Of a DNA stretch of 32,796 nucleotides, positions 15,388 through 23,473 are shown in pieces. The DNA is from GCA-002790615 sp964438025. Its GTDB lineage: Bacteria; Patescibacteriota; Minisyncoccia; Moranbacterales; UBA2206. Where the stretch lies: assembly GCA_964438025.1 (NCBI GenBank), contig CAYTIK010000010.1, forward strand, positions 1-32,796, read 5' to 3'. How positions within the stretch are numbered: the stretch's first letter is position 1; the number at the start of each line of letters is the position of its first letter. A model generated the notes under the pieces. It was not told the DNA's origin, did not search any database, and was given only the letters and a program-made list of their open reading frames with translations. Position numbers and translations under genes: made by a program.

Positions 15388-15439
15388 GATGGTGGCTAAT
15401 TTTTAATTTATATGCTTTGCACATATTCATAATAATCAT
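15374..15439 (-). CDS. Candidate leader peptide (21 codons)
   Basis: ATG at 15439 (others in frame at 15430 and 15424) runs to TAA at 15374. Its 3' end, ending KISHHQISF, lies inside hairpin 1, so a ribosome finishing or stalling here would open arm A and alter the downstream fold. There is no SD and the peptide has no long run of one amino acid; two adjacent His codons are the only hint. Tentative. Confidence 0.3.
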   Translation of the reverse strand: MIIMNMCKAYKLKISHHQISF

Positions 15440-15447
15440 ATTACATA

Positions 15448-15476
15448 ACATTATAACTTATTTTTATTATTGTCAA
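15448..15476 (-). promoter_or_regulatory. Promoter of the LOG/HAD-kinase leader transcript
   Basis: TTGACA (15471-15476) with TAATGT (15448-15453) at 17 bp, or an overlapping TATAAT (15450-15455) at 15 bp, minus strand. Confidence 0.55.
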
Positions 15477-15550
15477 GTAATTTTTGCTCTTAAGTTTTTG
15501 CCAACAAAAAGCTACTCATTCAGACAGTTTTTCAACTTATAAAATCTTTT

Positions 15551-16858
15551 TTAAATCCATCCCCACTTTCGGAGTTTCGCCTGGTCTTCCTGAATAAATT
15601 TCAGCCCAATATCGGTGCGATAAAACATTTTGGGAATGACAATTTTATTTATCAATTTATAGGTTTTTTCTCTGGCTTCGGCGACGGTTTTTCCCATTCC
15701 CGCCACGTGCGCGATATAGCCGGATTTACCGCAAATTACATACTTAATTCTATCTTTTTTATTAAAAATTGAAGCTTCTTCAAAATAAATATTTTCCATT
15801 TCTTCTTTGGATATTTTTTCTTTAAACAATATCTCCAAATCTTTGGGAGAATTGAAATTTGAACGATTGGCATAAGGATAAGGCGGCGTTCCCAAGAAGA
15901 CCACAATGGCGTATCCTTTTTTATATTTAAGATTAAATTCCTTTCCATCGGCCACTGCTTTCATAAATTCTCCCCAGGGAGAGTTTTGAATAGTAGTTTG
16001 GATTTGGGCTGTTGGCTGGCCAAAGCGAGCGGTAGCTTCGAGCGGATAAGCAGCATCTTTATCCACGATACAATTAACATCAAAATAACCTTTAAAATTA
16101 GCTCTCTTTAGATATTTTTTCATTTTAGCTAAAGTTTCTTTGAAAAGTTTGTTATTTTCGTTTTCTTCGTACCACATTAAATTCCCCATTTCGTGAGTTT
16201 TTGGTCCCAAATCATCATTAAAAAGATTCTTATGCTCAATATTGAGACAAATCGGCCCCGCCCATTCAGTCCCATCAAAAAACCTGCCGGCGGCAATTTC
16301 TATGCCATCAATTTTTTCCTGTAAATCAAGATGGATTTTTTTTGTTTTTAAATTTTTTCGATAATTTTTCAAAACGCTTACCACATCTTCTCCGGTTTCC
16401 AATTTCCCGATATAATTTAATCCTTTATCTAAATGGCCATTCTGTTTAATTACCCACTTTTTCTTATTTTTGCCTACAAATTTAACAACATTGTCGATAT
16501 TGTAAAAATCTATTGATTGTTTTACTTTCATTCCTACTAAAGAAAATATTTTTTGTCCGTATTGCCGATTATTCTCCAGCCTATCGCCCAATTCACATCC
16601 GCCAAAAACGCTAAGGCCTTGCTTTCTTAAATTGTCTTGGGTTTTCCCCATTCCAGTATAATCAAAAACGATCAAGCCTTTTTCGCCAACCCAGGAAAGT
16701 TCCTTTTTCCAATCAGAAATAAACTGAACAGGAGGTCTTTTCATTTTACCCTTAAAGGTATTCTCTATCTCGTAAACCTTCACCACATGGCCTTCTCTGG
16801 CCAATTTACAGGCTAAAGTTATTTGTCCCAGATCCTTGGAAATAAAGAGAATATTCAT
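15551..16858 (-). CDS. PurD-like ATP-grasp protein (GAR synthetase family)
   Basis: 435 residues. N-terminal Rossmann part (MNILFISKDLG) is followed by FGGCELGDRLENNRQYGQKI, the pre-ATP-grasp segment typical of phosphoribosylamine-glycine ligase. KWVIKQNGHLDKGLNY fits an ATP-grasp lysine loop, and GYFDVNCIV followed by LEATARFGQPTAQIQ carries the metal-binding E...N-type region (N replaced by Q near the end). The C-terminal third matches the GARS C domain (SGYIAHVAGMGKTVAEAREK). No other purine genes are present here, so it may have been recruited as another carboxylate-amine ligase. Separate from the downstream LOG operon, which has its own promoter. Confidence 0.75.
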   Translation of the reverse strand: MNILFISKDLGQITLACKLAREGHVVKVYEIENTFKGKMKRPPVQFISDWKKELSWVGEKGLIVFDYTGMGKTQDNLRKQGLSVFGGCELGDRLENNRQYGQKIFSLVGMKVKQSIDFYNIDNVVKFVGKNKKKWVIKQNGHLDKGLNYIGKLETGEDVVSVLKNYRKNLKTKKIHLDLQEKIDGIEIAAGRFFDGTEWAGPICLNIEHKNLFNDDLGPKTHEMGNLMWYEENENNKLFKETLAKMKKYLKRANFKGYFDVNCIVDKDAAYPLEATARFGQPTAQIQTTIQNSPWGEFMKAVADGKEFNLKYKKGYAIVVFLGTPPYPYANRSNFNSPKDLEILFKEKISKEEMENIYFEEASIFNKKDRIKYVICGKSGYIAHVAGMGKTVAEAREKTYKLINKIVIPKMFYRTDIGLKFIQEDQAKLRKWGWI

Positions 16859-16908
16859 AATGCTCTAATCCTAGCCTAAAAGTTATTTTTTGACAATTTT
16901 ACCAAAAA

Positions 16909-17520
16909 TTAAAACTGCCAAGCTAAAAATAATAAAAACAAATATGACATTAGGGCAAAACTCCATTTTGCTATGGAAATTATTACTACGGTACGCAATG
17001 TCCAATAAAAATTCCCAAGAATTACACTACTGCTAAAAATTAGCCAGTCTTTAAGCTTTAGTCCGCCAAATTTATTCCGACGTAGAAAAACAACTGTTAT
17101 AAAAGGATCCCTATAAATGCTCAAAATAATAAAAGCTACCACTCCTCCCTTGCTTTGCGCCCAATAAATCAAGCGGAATATTTGATGAAATGGCCACCAA
17201 AAAAAATAGGCTACCTTTGATTTGGTTTTTTGGCGCTGTAAAAAGTCTGGACCAAAATCACTCTCTTTAAGCATTTCAATACCCAGCCAATCAATTCCCG
17301 CCCAATCGTAGAATATAATAAATAGATAACAAGCGATAAAAGATGCACCAGTCATAATGAAACCACCCTTGACTGTGCCGAAAAGAGCAATCACTGGTAT
17401 GTAAATCCAATAATTAAAGATGTGATCAAATGTTTCATTAAAAGCATGTCCCACGGCCAATGTACCTAATTTCTTCTTGTGGACAGCTACCTTGGCTACC
17501 GCCCGGCTGAAAATATTCAT
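16909..17520 (-). CDS. Multi-pass membrane protein, unknown function
   Basis: 203 residues with about five hydrophobic segments (roughly 37-52, 54-72, 104-118, 124-146 and 162-200) and short basic loops. The N-terminal AVGHAFNETFDHIFNYWIY holds His, Asn and Asp next to a membrane helix, which might form a polar site. I recognise no family beyond a general CPR-type membrane protein. It precedes the PurD-like gene by 50 bp on the same strand and may be co-transcribed. No SD and no signal peptide separate from the first helix. Confidence 0.6.
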   Translation of the reverse strand: MNIFSRAVAKVAVHKKKLGTLAVGHAFNETFDHIFNYWIYIPVIALFGTVKGGFIMTGASFIACYLFIIFYDWAGIDWLGIEMLKESDFGPDFLQRQKTKSKVAYFFWWPFHQIFRLIYWAQSKGGVVAFIILSIYRDPFITVVFLRRNKFGGLKLKDWLIFSSSVILGNFYWTLRTVVIISIAKWSFALMSYLFLLFLAWQF

Positions 17521-17636
17521 AAATTTTAAAATTACTTACTTCGAGTACGCCTTTTTACGCATCTCAATAGAAACTCACTCCCTATAGAATAGCACGAGAT
17601 TGGCAATAGACAAGAAATTTTAATCATATTTGAAAT

Positions 17637-17675
17637 AAAAAAAGCGTTTATAGCGACCCTTGCCATTCAAACGCC
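17637..17675 (-). terminator. Terminator after the fic-mntA-hepT operon
   Basis: Minus strand GCGTTT...AAACGC closes a long loop and is followed by seven T residues. Confidence 0.7.
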
Positions 17676-17696
17676 CCGAAAAACTCATACCCTCGC

Positions 17697-18023
17697 TCAA
17701 ACAATCTTTTCCATAAATTTCTTAAGTTCCGGCAAATCATTCTCGCAAGTATCCCAAACCACCTTTTTGTTTATTCCGAAATATTCGTGAATCAGCGTAT
17801 TGCGAATACCGATGATTTTTCTCCATGGAATATCTGCGTACTCTTTCTGAAATTCTTCACTAATATTATTAGCCGCTTCTCCAATAATTTCCAATTGGCG
17901 AATTATAGCATCCGAAGCCATTTTATTTTTCAGAAAAGCTTCAAAATCCAAACCCTTCTTATAGGTTTCTATTGTTTGAATCGCTTCTAAAATGTGCTCG
18001 ATATATACTTTATCGTTTTTCAT
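17697..18023 (-). CDS. hepT: HepT-like HEPN ribonuclease toxin
   Basis: 108 residues, all-helical HEPN (DUF86) protein. The catalytic motif is IRNTLIHEYF (73-82): R74-x4-H79-x-Y81, the Rx4-6H RNase signature with the tyrosine that MntA partners modify in characterised pairs. QLEIIGEAANNISEEF (43-58) is the usual HepT helix. Expected activity is RNA cleavage in the cytoplasm, silenced by AMPylation. Its start lies inside the end of mntA (14-nt overlap), so translation is coupled to the antitoxin. Last gene of the unit. Confidence 0.88.
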   Translation of the reverse strand: MKNDKVYIEHILEAIQTIETYKKGLDFEAFLKNKMASDAIIRQLEIIGEAANNISEEFQKEYADIPWRKIIGIRNTLIHEYFGINKKVVWDTCENDLPELKKFMEKIV

Positions 18024-18318
18024 AAATAATTTCCGCTTCTTTGATAACTTCGTCTTTAAAATATTTGCTTAAAGCCTCCGGAGTTAACAAATCAACTTTT
18101 TTTTGCAGGTGTTTTTCCATATTTTCCCGGATGTCAAAATACTTGAAAAAGCCAATTTCAGCAGTTGGTGTAAATTCAATCAAAATGTCCACATCGCTAT
18201 CGTTTTTAAAATCTCCGTGGATATGAGAGCCGAATAAAGACACCTTCTGGATATTTTCTCTTAAAGGGTCTTTTTCCACCGCTTCTTTGATTTTTTGCTT
18301 TATTTCTTGCTTATTCAT
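18010..18318 (-). CDS. mntA: MntA-like minimal nucleotidyltransferase antitoxin
   Basis: 102 residues. LFGSHIHGDFKNDSDVDILI (28-47) carries the GS motif (30-31) and DxD metal pair (D42, D44) of minimal nucleotidyltransferases. In known MntA/HepT systems this enzyme adds AMP units to the toxin tyrosine. It lies 20 nt after fic and overlaps hepT by 14 nt, so all three are probably co-transcribed from the fic promoter. No SD of its own. Confidence 0.88.
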   Translation of the reverse strand: MNKQEIKQKIKEAVEKDPLRENIQKVSLFGSHIHGDFKNDSDVDILIEFTPTAEIGFFKYFDIRENMEKHLQKKVDLLTPEALSKYFKDEVIKEAEIIYEKR

Positions 18319-18338
18319 AATCTTAATTTATCACGAAT

Positions 18339-19259
18339 TTAACTTAAAATCAATCTACTTTTTTTATGGCTTTTCTTGTTGACAAATGCCGCACCTATCT
18401 TCCAAACGCCTTTTTCCCTGAAAGCTGGAATATTTTGCCTGCGCGCGGCATTGAGAAGATTATGCACCGATTTTGAATTTTTCTTGGCATAATCAGCCAA
18501 CTTAATAATTTCCTCTCCCTTTAAATATGTGACTCTTTTATGCAACGATTCTACTAAAGCCAAAGTAAAAACCTTTTCCATGGTTTTTGTATTTTTTGAA
18601 TACCGATAATCACCGAAAGATTTATAATATCTCATTTTCTCTTTATCGCGAATAATCACCATCGGCAAGCCAAGCCTTAAAAGCTGGTAATTCATCAGCA
18701 CCCGGCCAATCCTCCCATTGCCATCGCAAAAAGGATGGACTGTTTCAAAATCCAAATGGAACTTGGCAATTTTGTCTCCAAAATATTTTTCCAAATCGCT
18801 GACATATTCATTAAGTATCGCCTTGATCATTGACTCAACTTTTTCTGGAGCCGGCGCGATATAAGTTCCAACTCTGACATATTCGCCCGATTTTCTAAAG
18901 CGTCCAGCAAAATCATCATTAATTCCTCCAATAAGCATCTGATGCAAAAGCAAGATCAGTTTTTTATCAATCTCCGCGCCTCTTGATTTATCCCGAATAT
19001 AATTTATAACTCGAGATAAGTTCTTGGCTTCAAAAACTTCTCGCACGCTCACATCTCGCGAGACCTCCATTTCCAAAAGAATTTTTTCTGTCTCCTTGAG
19101 AGTTAAAGTTGAATTTTCAATCGCGTTTGAATTATAGACACTTTCCGGAATTTCCGCTTCATCAATCAACTTTAAGAGAGATTCTTTTCCTTTGCGAAAT
19201 TTATCGTATTCATTTTTTAGTTTCTGAATCCGCTTTTTAATTGGATTGGGTATAGACAT
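18339..19259 (-). CDS. Fic-family AMP transferase with N-terminal inhibitory motif
   Basis: 306 residues. The catalytic loop is HPFCDGNGRIGR (175-186), a full HxFx(D/E)GNGRxxR, so the enzyme should be active in AMPylation of hydroxyl side chains. SNAIEN (44-49) fits the (S/T)xxxE(G/N) inhibitory motif, placing it with the class whose inhibitory helix is N-terminal in the same chain. The C-terminal ~60 residues look like a winged helix (IIKLADYAKKNSKSVHNLLN), which may bind DNA and could act on the inverted repeat in its own promoter (inference). Two further AMP-transfer related genes follow in the same operon. Confidence 0.9.
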   Translation of the reverse strand: MSIPNPIKKRIQKLKNEYDKFRKGKESLLKLIDEAEIPESVYNSNAIENSTLTLKETEKILLEMEVSRDVSVREVFEAKNLSRVINYIRDKSRGAEIDKKLILLLHQMLIGGINDDFAGRFRKSGEYVRVGTYIAPAPEKVESMIKAILNEYVSDLEKYFGDKIAKFHLDFETVHPFCDGNGRIGRVLMNYQLLRLGLPMVIIRDKEKMRYYKSFGDYRYSKNTKTMEKVFTLALVESLHKRVTYLKGEEIIKLADYAKKNSKSVHNLLNAARRQNIPAFREKGVWKIGAAFVNKKSHKKSRLILS

Positions 19260-19271
19260 AAGCTATTTTTT

Positions 19272-19330
19272 TAGTTAATTTATACTATAATTATACATTA
19301 TTAACTACTTTTTGTCAATATTTAGTTAAT
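19272..19330 (-). promoter_or_regulatory. Promoter and inverted-repeat operator of the fic operon
   Basis: Consensus promoter on the minus strand: TTGACA (19313-19318), 17 bp, TATAAT (19290-19295). TAGTTAAT (19272-19279) and its complement ATTAACTA (19300-19307) bracket the -10; a third TAGTTAAT is at 19323-19330 upstream of the -35. This is a classic repressor layout. Confidence 0.75.
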
Positions 19331-19383
19331 ATTCTGCTAGAACCCGTCTTAAAAATCCCAAGACAACTACTCTTAAAATATAC

Positions 19384-19410
19384 AAAAAAGGCTATAATTG
19401 GCCTTTTTTT
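19384..19410. terminator. Terminator after ispG
   Basis: AAAAAAGGC-TATAATTG-GCCTTTTTTT, symmetrical, so it can work on both strands; it lies between ispG and the fic promoter. Confidence 0.75.
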
Positions 19411-19461
19411 AATAATATTCATCCTTATCGCGCAAGGGTTTATAACGCTTTCCATTTAAGT

Positions 19462-20511
19462 CTAAGTTAATTTCTTGAGTTCTTTGAGAAATTCCGGCAA
19501 TAGTTTGTCTTCGCTCACACTTTTTAGCACTTGGCCCTTCACAAAAATCGCTCCCGCTTTTTTCCCGCCCGCGATGCCGATATCCGCTTCGCGCGCTTCA
19601 CCCGGCCCGTTAACTACGCAGCCCATCACCGCCACTTTGATCGGTTTTTTTATTCCCAACAAAATTTTTTCCACTTTCTCCGTGAGCCCTAAAAGATCAA
19701 TTTCCGTCCGGCCGCAAGTTGGGCAAGAAATGAGTTCCGGTCCGCATTGCCGCATGCCCGCGGCGCTTAAAATGGCAAAACCGGCTTTAATTTCTTCGAG
19801 AGGCGGCGCGGTGAGCGATACGCGGATGGTCGCTCCGATACCTTCTTGTAAAAGCGTCCCGATGCCAATGGCGTTTTTCAGAGTTCCCAGATAGGTCGTA
19901 CCCGCGTGCGTGATGCCCAGATGCAAAGGATAATTCACTTTTTTGGCTAACATCCTGTAGCCTGCCACCATCTGCGGTACGTCGCTAAATTTGATGGAAA
20001 TTAAAATGTTGTAAAATTTTAAGTCTTCCAAAATTTTCACATGGCGCAGCGCCGATTCTACGGCTGCTTTGGGTGTCGGTCCGTATTTTTGCAGCAAATC
20101 TTTTTCAATCGAGCCGACATTGACGCCGATGCGGATGGGAATTTTTTTCTTTTGACACGCCCTGACCACCACTTCCACTTTTTCCCGCGAACCGATATTG
20201 CCCGGATTAATGCGAATCTTATCGATCCCTTGCCGCATGCATTCCAGCGCCAATTTGTAATCAAAATGAATATCCGCCACCAGCGGAATATGGATCCGTT
20301 TTTTTATTTTCCCAATCACTTTGGCCGCCGCCATATCCGGCACCGCCACGCGCACAATCTCACAACCGGCTTTTTCCAAGGCTAAAATTTGTTTGACGGT
20401 GGCTACTACATCGCGCGTATCTGTTGTACACATCGATTGCACCCGCACCGGATTATTCCCGCCCAAGAAATATGGACCGACTTTTACGACTTTAGATTGA
20501 TATTTTTTCAT
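19462..20511 (-). CDS. ispG: 4-hydroxy-3-methylbut-2-enyl diphosphate synthase
   Basis: 349 residues, the short bacterial IspG form. The TIM-barrel start GGNNPVRVQSMCTTDT is intact, and the [4Fe-4S] ligands appear as SCPTCGRTE (C263, C266) and GCVVNGPGEA (C298) with the following conserved glutamate. It reductively opens MEcPP to HMBPP, the penultimate MEP-pathway step. Its ATG overlaps the ispH stop (ATGA), so the last two steps of isoprenoid precursor synthesis are translated together. No other MEP genes are in this window. Confidence 0.96.
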   Translation of the reverse strand: MKKYQSKVVKVGPYFLGGNNPVRVQSMCTTDTRDVVATVKQILALEKAGCEIVRVAVPDMAAAKVIGKIKKRIHIPLVADIHFDYKLALECMRQGIDKIRINPGNIGSREKVEVVVRACQKKKIPIRIGVNVGSIEKDLLQKYGPTPKAAVESALRHVKILEDLKFYNILISIKFSDVPQMVAGYRMLAKKVNYPLHLGITHAGTTYLGTLKNAIGIGTLLQEGIGATIRVSLTAPPLEEIKAGFAILSAAGMRQCGPELISCPTCGRTEIDLLGLTEKVEKILLGIKKPIKVAVMGCVVNGPGEAREADIGIAGGKKAGAIFVKGQVLKSVSEDKLLPEFLKELKKLT

Positions 20512-21356
20512 AATTTACTGATTTTATCTGCCACCTGTTTAATGATAATATCCGGCGTAGAGGCTCCGGCTGTCAGACCGATTTTGATTTTATCTTTTAG
20601 CCACTGACTTTTAATATCCTGGGCTGATTCTATCTGATAAGTTTTTATCCCGTAAGCGAGCCCCACTTCCGTTAATTTTTTGGTATTGTTGGATTTTCGG
20701 TCGCCGATGACCAATAAAATATCAATGTCTTTAGCCAGAATTTTAATTTCTTCTTTTTTGGAAAAACTATTGAGGCAAATCGTGTTGGCTACTTTCAAAT
20801 TTTTTGTTTTCTGGCGAAGTATCGCTTCTACTTTTTTTAATAATTCCGTTTCACCGGTAGTCTGAATCAAGAGTCCGATGTGGGAAAATTTTTTCAATTT
20901 ATTGGCTTCCGCTTCTCCACTCACTACAATAGCTGAATTTTTCGTATTGGCTCGGATCCCCATAACTTCCGGATGTTTTTTATCGCCTACGATGACCGCT
21001 TGATATTTTTTCTGATAAAAATCCTTAGCGATTTTTTGCGCTTTTTGCACAAACGGACACGTCGCATTGATAATAGTTATCCCCTTTTTTCTGGCTGCAG
21101 AAAAAACTGCCGGCGCCGCGCCATGGCTGCGGATAATCAAAAAACTGCCGCGGGGAATGTTTTTGAAATTTTCGACTACTCGCAAGCCTTTCTTTTCCAG
21201 GTTTTTTACTACGTGCGCATTGTGGATCAATTCGCCCCAGCAAAATATGGGGCTTTTTTTAAAGGCCAAAGTTTCTTCCGCGATTTTAATGGCCCGCCGC
21301 ACGCCAAAACAAAAACCGGCATGCCGGGCGAGCTTAATTTTTCTGGTTTTTTTCAT
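20508..21356 (-). CDS. ispH: 4-hydroxy-3-methylbut-2-enyl diphosphate reductase
   Basis: 282 residues from the ATG at 21356 (a TTG six codons earlier is also open; neither has a clear SD). The three cluster cysteines are C16 (GFCFGVRRA), C100 (NATCPFV) and C194 (NTICLNS), with the substrate-binding IHNAHVV and GDKKHPEVMG histidines and SNNTKKL. It converts HMBPP to IPP and DMAPP. It overlaps ispG by 4 nt and follows aspS by about 56 nt, so aspS-ispH-ispG may be one transcript. Confidence 0.95.
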   Translation of the reverse strand: MKKTRKIKLARHAGFCFGVRRAIKIAEETLAFKKSPIFCWGELIHNAHVVKNLEKKGLRVVENFKNIPRGSFLIIRSHGAAPAVFSAARKKGITIINATCPFVQKAQKIAKDFYQKKYQAVIVGDKKHPEVMGIRANTKNSAIVVSGEAEANKLKKFSHIGLLIQTTGETELLKKVEAILRQKTKNLKVANTICLNSFSKKEEIKILAKDIDILLVIGDRKSNNTKKLTEVGLAYGIKTYQIESAQDIKSQWLKDKIKIGLTAGASTPDIIIKQVADKISKL

Positions 21357-21412
21357 AGGTAAAAACTTCTTCAATATTTTAAGTTGGAATGGCTAAACGC
21401 AAGAATGATAAT

Positions 21413-22705
21413 TTAAGGCGCCAGTCTTTTGACATCGCGCGGAAACAAAATCGCTTCCTTAACACTGCCGAGGCCCAGCATTTGCTGGATGATGCGCTCC
21501 GAGCCCATGCCCCAGCCGCCATGAGGCGGCATGGCGAATTTGAAAACATCCAAATAATGTTCCATACCGTCGGGCTTAATTCCTTTCTTTTCCATATTGG
21601 CGATAAGTTCGTCGTATTTATGGATACGCTGATTACTGGTGGCAATCTCCATGCCTTTGTATAGCAAATCAAAACCTTCGGTTTCTTCCGGATTATCGGC
21701 TGATGGCATCGTGTAAAACGGCTTGTCTTTCCAAAAATAATTAGTGATGAAGATAAAATCTGAATTGAATTCTTCTTTGGCGTAGCGGCCGGCCAGCCGT
21801 TCCCCTTCCGGGTCGATGTCCGTGTCTTCGGGAATTATATAATTATATTTTTTCTTGACGATTTCCCTGATTTCAGCCAGCTTTACCGACGGAATTTTTT
21901 TGGGCACAACGATATCGCTAACGCCATGCATCGCCAAATATTCCGCGCCCTCCATTTTAATCCTGGAAAAAATTTCCACTAATATTTTATTCAACATCGC
22001 GCCCACATCTCTAAAATTATCAATAAAACCCATTTCCGCGTCCAAGCTGATATATTCATTGACATGGCGGGTCGTGAAGTGCGGCTCGGCGCGGAAAGTG
22101 GAGCCAATCTCAAACACGCGTTCAAAAACACCAACCATGATTTGCTTATAAAATTGCGGGCTTTGCGCGAGGTACGCGTTTTGGTCAAAATATTTTATCT
22201 TGAAAAAATTCGCTCCGCCCTCGCTCGCCGCGCCCAAAATTTTTGGCGTTTTAATTTCGGTAAAATTTTCTTCCCGCATTACAGTTTCATAGCTCCGCAA
22301 CAGAATGTCATACAGTTTGAAAATGGCTTGCACTTTGGGATGCCGCAAAGAAAGTACTCGTTGATCGAGCAGTGTATTAATGTTCAAATTCAATTCGTTT
22401 CTGGCCAAATCGAAAGGCAAGTCTTCCGTAATCGGAGAAACCACTGCTACTTTTTCGCCTTGAATTTCATAACCACCCTTGGCGCGCGGTTCTTTTTTCA
22501 CTAAACCTTCGATCGCCACAGCTTCGCCCATTTTAACCGCGATATCTTTTTCAAAAACCACTTGAATAGTGCCGGTATAATCCTGAACCACCAAAAAAGT
22601 AATATTTCCCAAACTTCTCACATTTAAAATCCGGCCATTAATTAAAGCTTTTTCTCCGTCTTTCGAGTGTAGTTGATTAATAAGTGTTCTCTCCATAAAC
22701 TTCAT
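21413..22705 (-). CDS. aspS: Aspartyl-tRNA synthetase, archaeal/non-discriminating type
   Basis: 430 residues, far shorter than the ~590-residue bacterial AspRS because the GAD insertion is absent. An OB-fold anticodon domain (13-110) leads to the class II core: motif 2 FEIGSTFRAEPHFTTRHVNE and motif 3 GWGMGSERIIQQMLGL, with AQSPQFYKQ. This is the archaeal/eukaryotic genre, often able to charge both tRNA-Asp and tRNA-Asn when GatCAB is present (family knowledge; specificity here untested). The start is 22705 (ATG) with a second ATG at 22696; no SD. It lies 8 nt after the Cys-rich membrane gene. Confidence 0.92.
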   Translation of the reverse strand: MKFMERTLINQLHSKDGEKALINGRILNVRSLGNITFLVVQDYTGTIQVVFEKDIAVKMGEAVAIEGLVKKEPRAKGGYEIQGEKVAVVSPITEDLPFDLARNELNLNINTLLDQRVLSLRHPKVQAIFKLYDILLRSYETVMREENFTEIKTPKILGAASEGGANFFKIKYFDQNAYLAQSPQFYKQIMVGVFERVFEIGSTFRAEPHFTTRHVNEYISLDAEMGFIDNFRDVGAMLNKILVEIFSRIKMEGAEYLAMHGVSDIVVPKKIPSVKLAEIREIVKKKYNYIIPEDTDIDPEGERLAGRYAKEEFNSDFIFITNYFWKDKPFYTMPSADNPEETEGFDLLYKGMEIATSNQRIHKYDELIANMEKKGIKPDGMEHYLDVFKFAMPPHGGWGMGSERIIQQMLGLGSVKEAILFPRDVKRLAP

Positions 22706-22713
22706 TAATATGC

Positions 22714-23289
22714 TTATTCTTCTGCCTCCAAATCAACTTCTGCGGCAGTCCCATCTTCCACCGGGCATTCTTCATCCACTTCCGGATCGCACGCCACTTC
22801 CTCGCACTCTTCATCCACTTCCGGATCGCATAGCGCTTCTTCGCATTCCTCGTCTATTTCCGAATCGCATTCCTCTTCCTCTACTGGATTATTTAAAGCA
22901 TATTCTACGGGATCATTGCAAGTTTCGCCTTCGGCTACTGTTTCAGCGCTACATAAAGTTTCTGCGCATTCTAATTCCCCAGAATCGCATAAAAACGGCT
23001 GGCAATTTTCATCTGTTTCCGGATCGCACAGTGGAATCCGGCTAGCATTCCTCTCCGCCATCTTGTAATACCACACATCCGCTTCCGGATCGCCCGTGCA
23101 CGCTTCGCCCTCCACTGTCGATTCCGGATCGCAATTCCAGATAAAACAATTTTCCGTATAAGGATCACAGTCCACTTGCGAGGAAATCAGGTAGTCCTTT
23201 TTTATCATAATGCGATAATAAGTGAAAGCGACCGAGCCAATAATTAAGAGGAAAAATACGACTACTAATATTTTCGATTTTTTATCCAT
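22714..23289 (-). CDS. Membrane-anchored protein with acidic Cys repeats
   Basis: 191 residues. A short basic start (MDKKSK) and one membrane helix (7-27) suggest N-in topology with the rest outside. The exterior part is built from repeats of the form CDP-E-x-D-E-x-C: CDPYTENC, CDPETDENC, CDSEIDEEC, CDPEVDEEC twice, plus longer CDPESTVEGEAC and CSAETVAEGETC versions. Each could close a Cys-Cys bond or hold a metal, and the many Asp/Glu residues suggest Ca2+ or other cation binding. I know no family for it. It ends 8 nt before aspS, an odd partner. Confidence 0.7.
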   Translation of the reverse strand: MDKKSKILVVVFFLLIIGSVAFTYYRIMIKKDYLISSQVDCDPYTENCFIWNCDPESTVEGEACTGDPEADVWYYKMAERNASRIPLCDPETDENCQPFLCDSGELECAETLCSAETVAEGETCNDPVEYALNNPVEEEECDSEIDEECEEALCDPEVDEECEEVACDPEVDEECPVEDGTAAEVDLEAEE

Positions 23290-23426
23290 GGAAATTTTAA
23301 TTAGTTTTTATCTCCTAAATTTTAGCATAAAAAGAAGAAAAAGAACATTCTGTCTTTGGATTAGCTATTTTTTCCAAATGAAAATGTATTTTTCCCTAAG
23401 AAGATTGTTTCTGTTTTCAAAATATG

Positions 23427-23463
23427 AAAAAGGGGAAGGAGCTAATTATAGCCTTCTTCCCCT
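23427..23463 (-). terminator. Terminator after leuS
   Basis: Minus strand GGGGAAG.AGG.CTA-TAAT-TAGC.CCTTCCCC followed by TTTTTC, 11 bp past the leuS stop. Confidence 0.85.
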
Positions 23464-23473
23464 ACTTGTTGCA

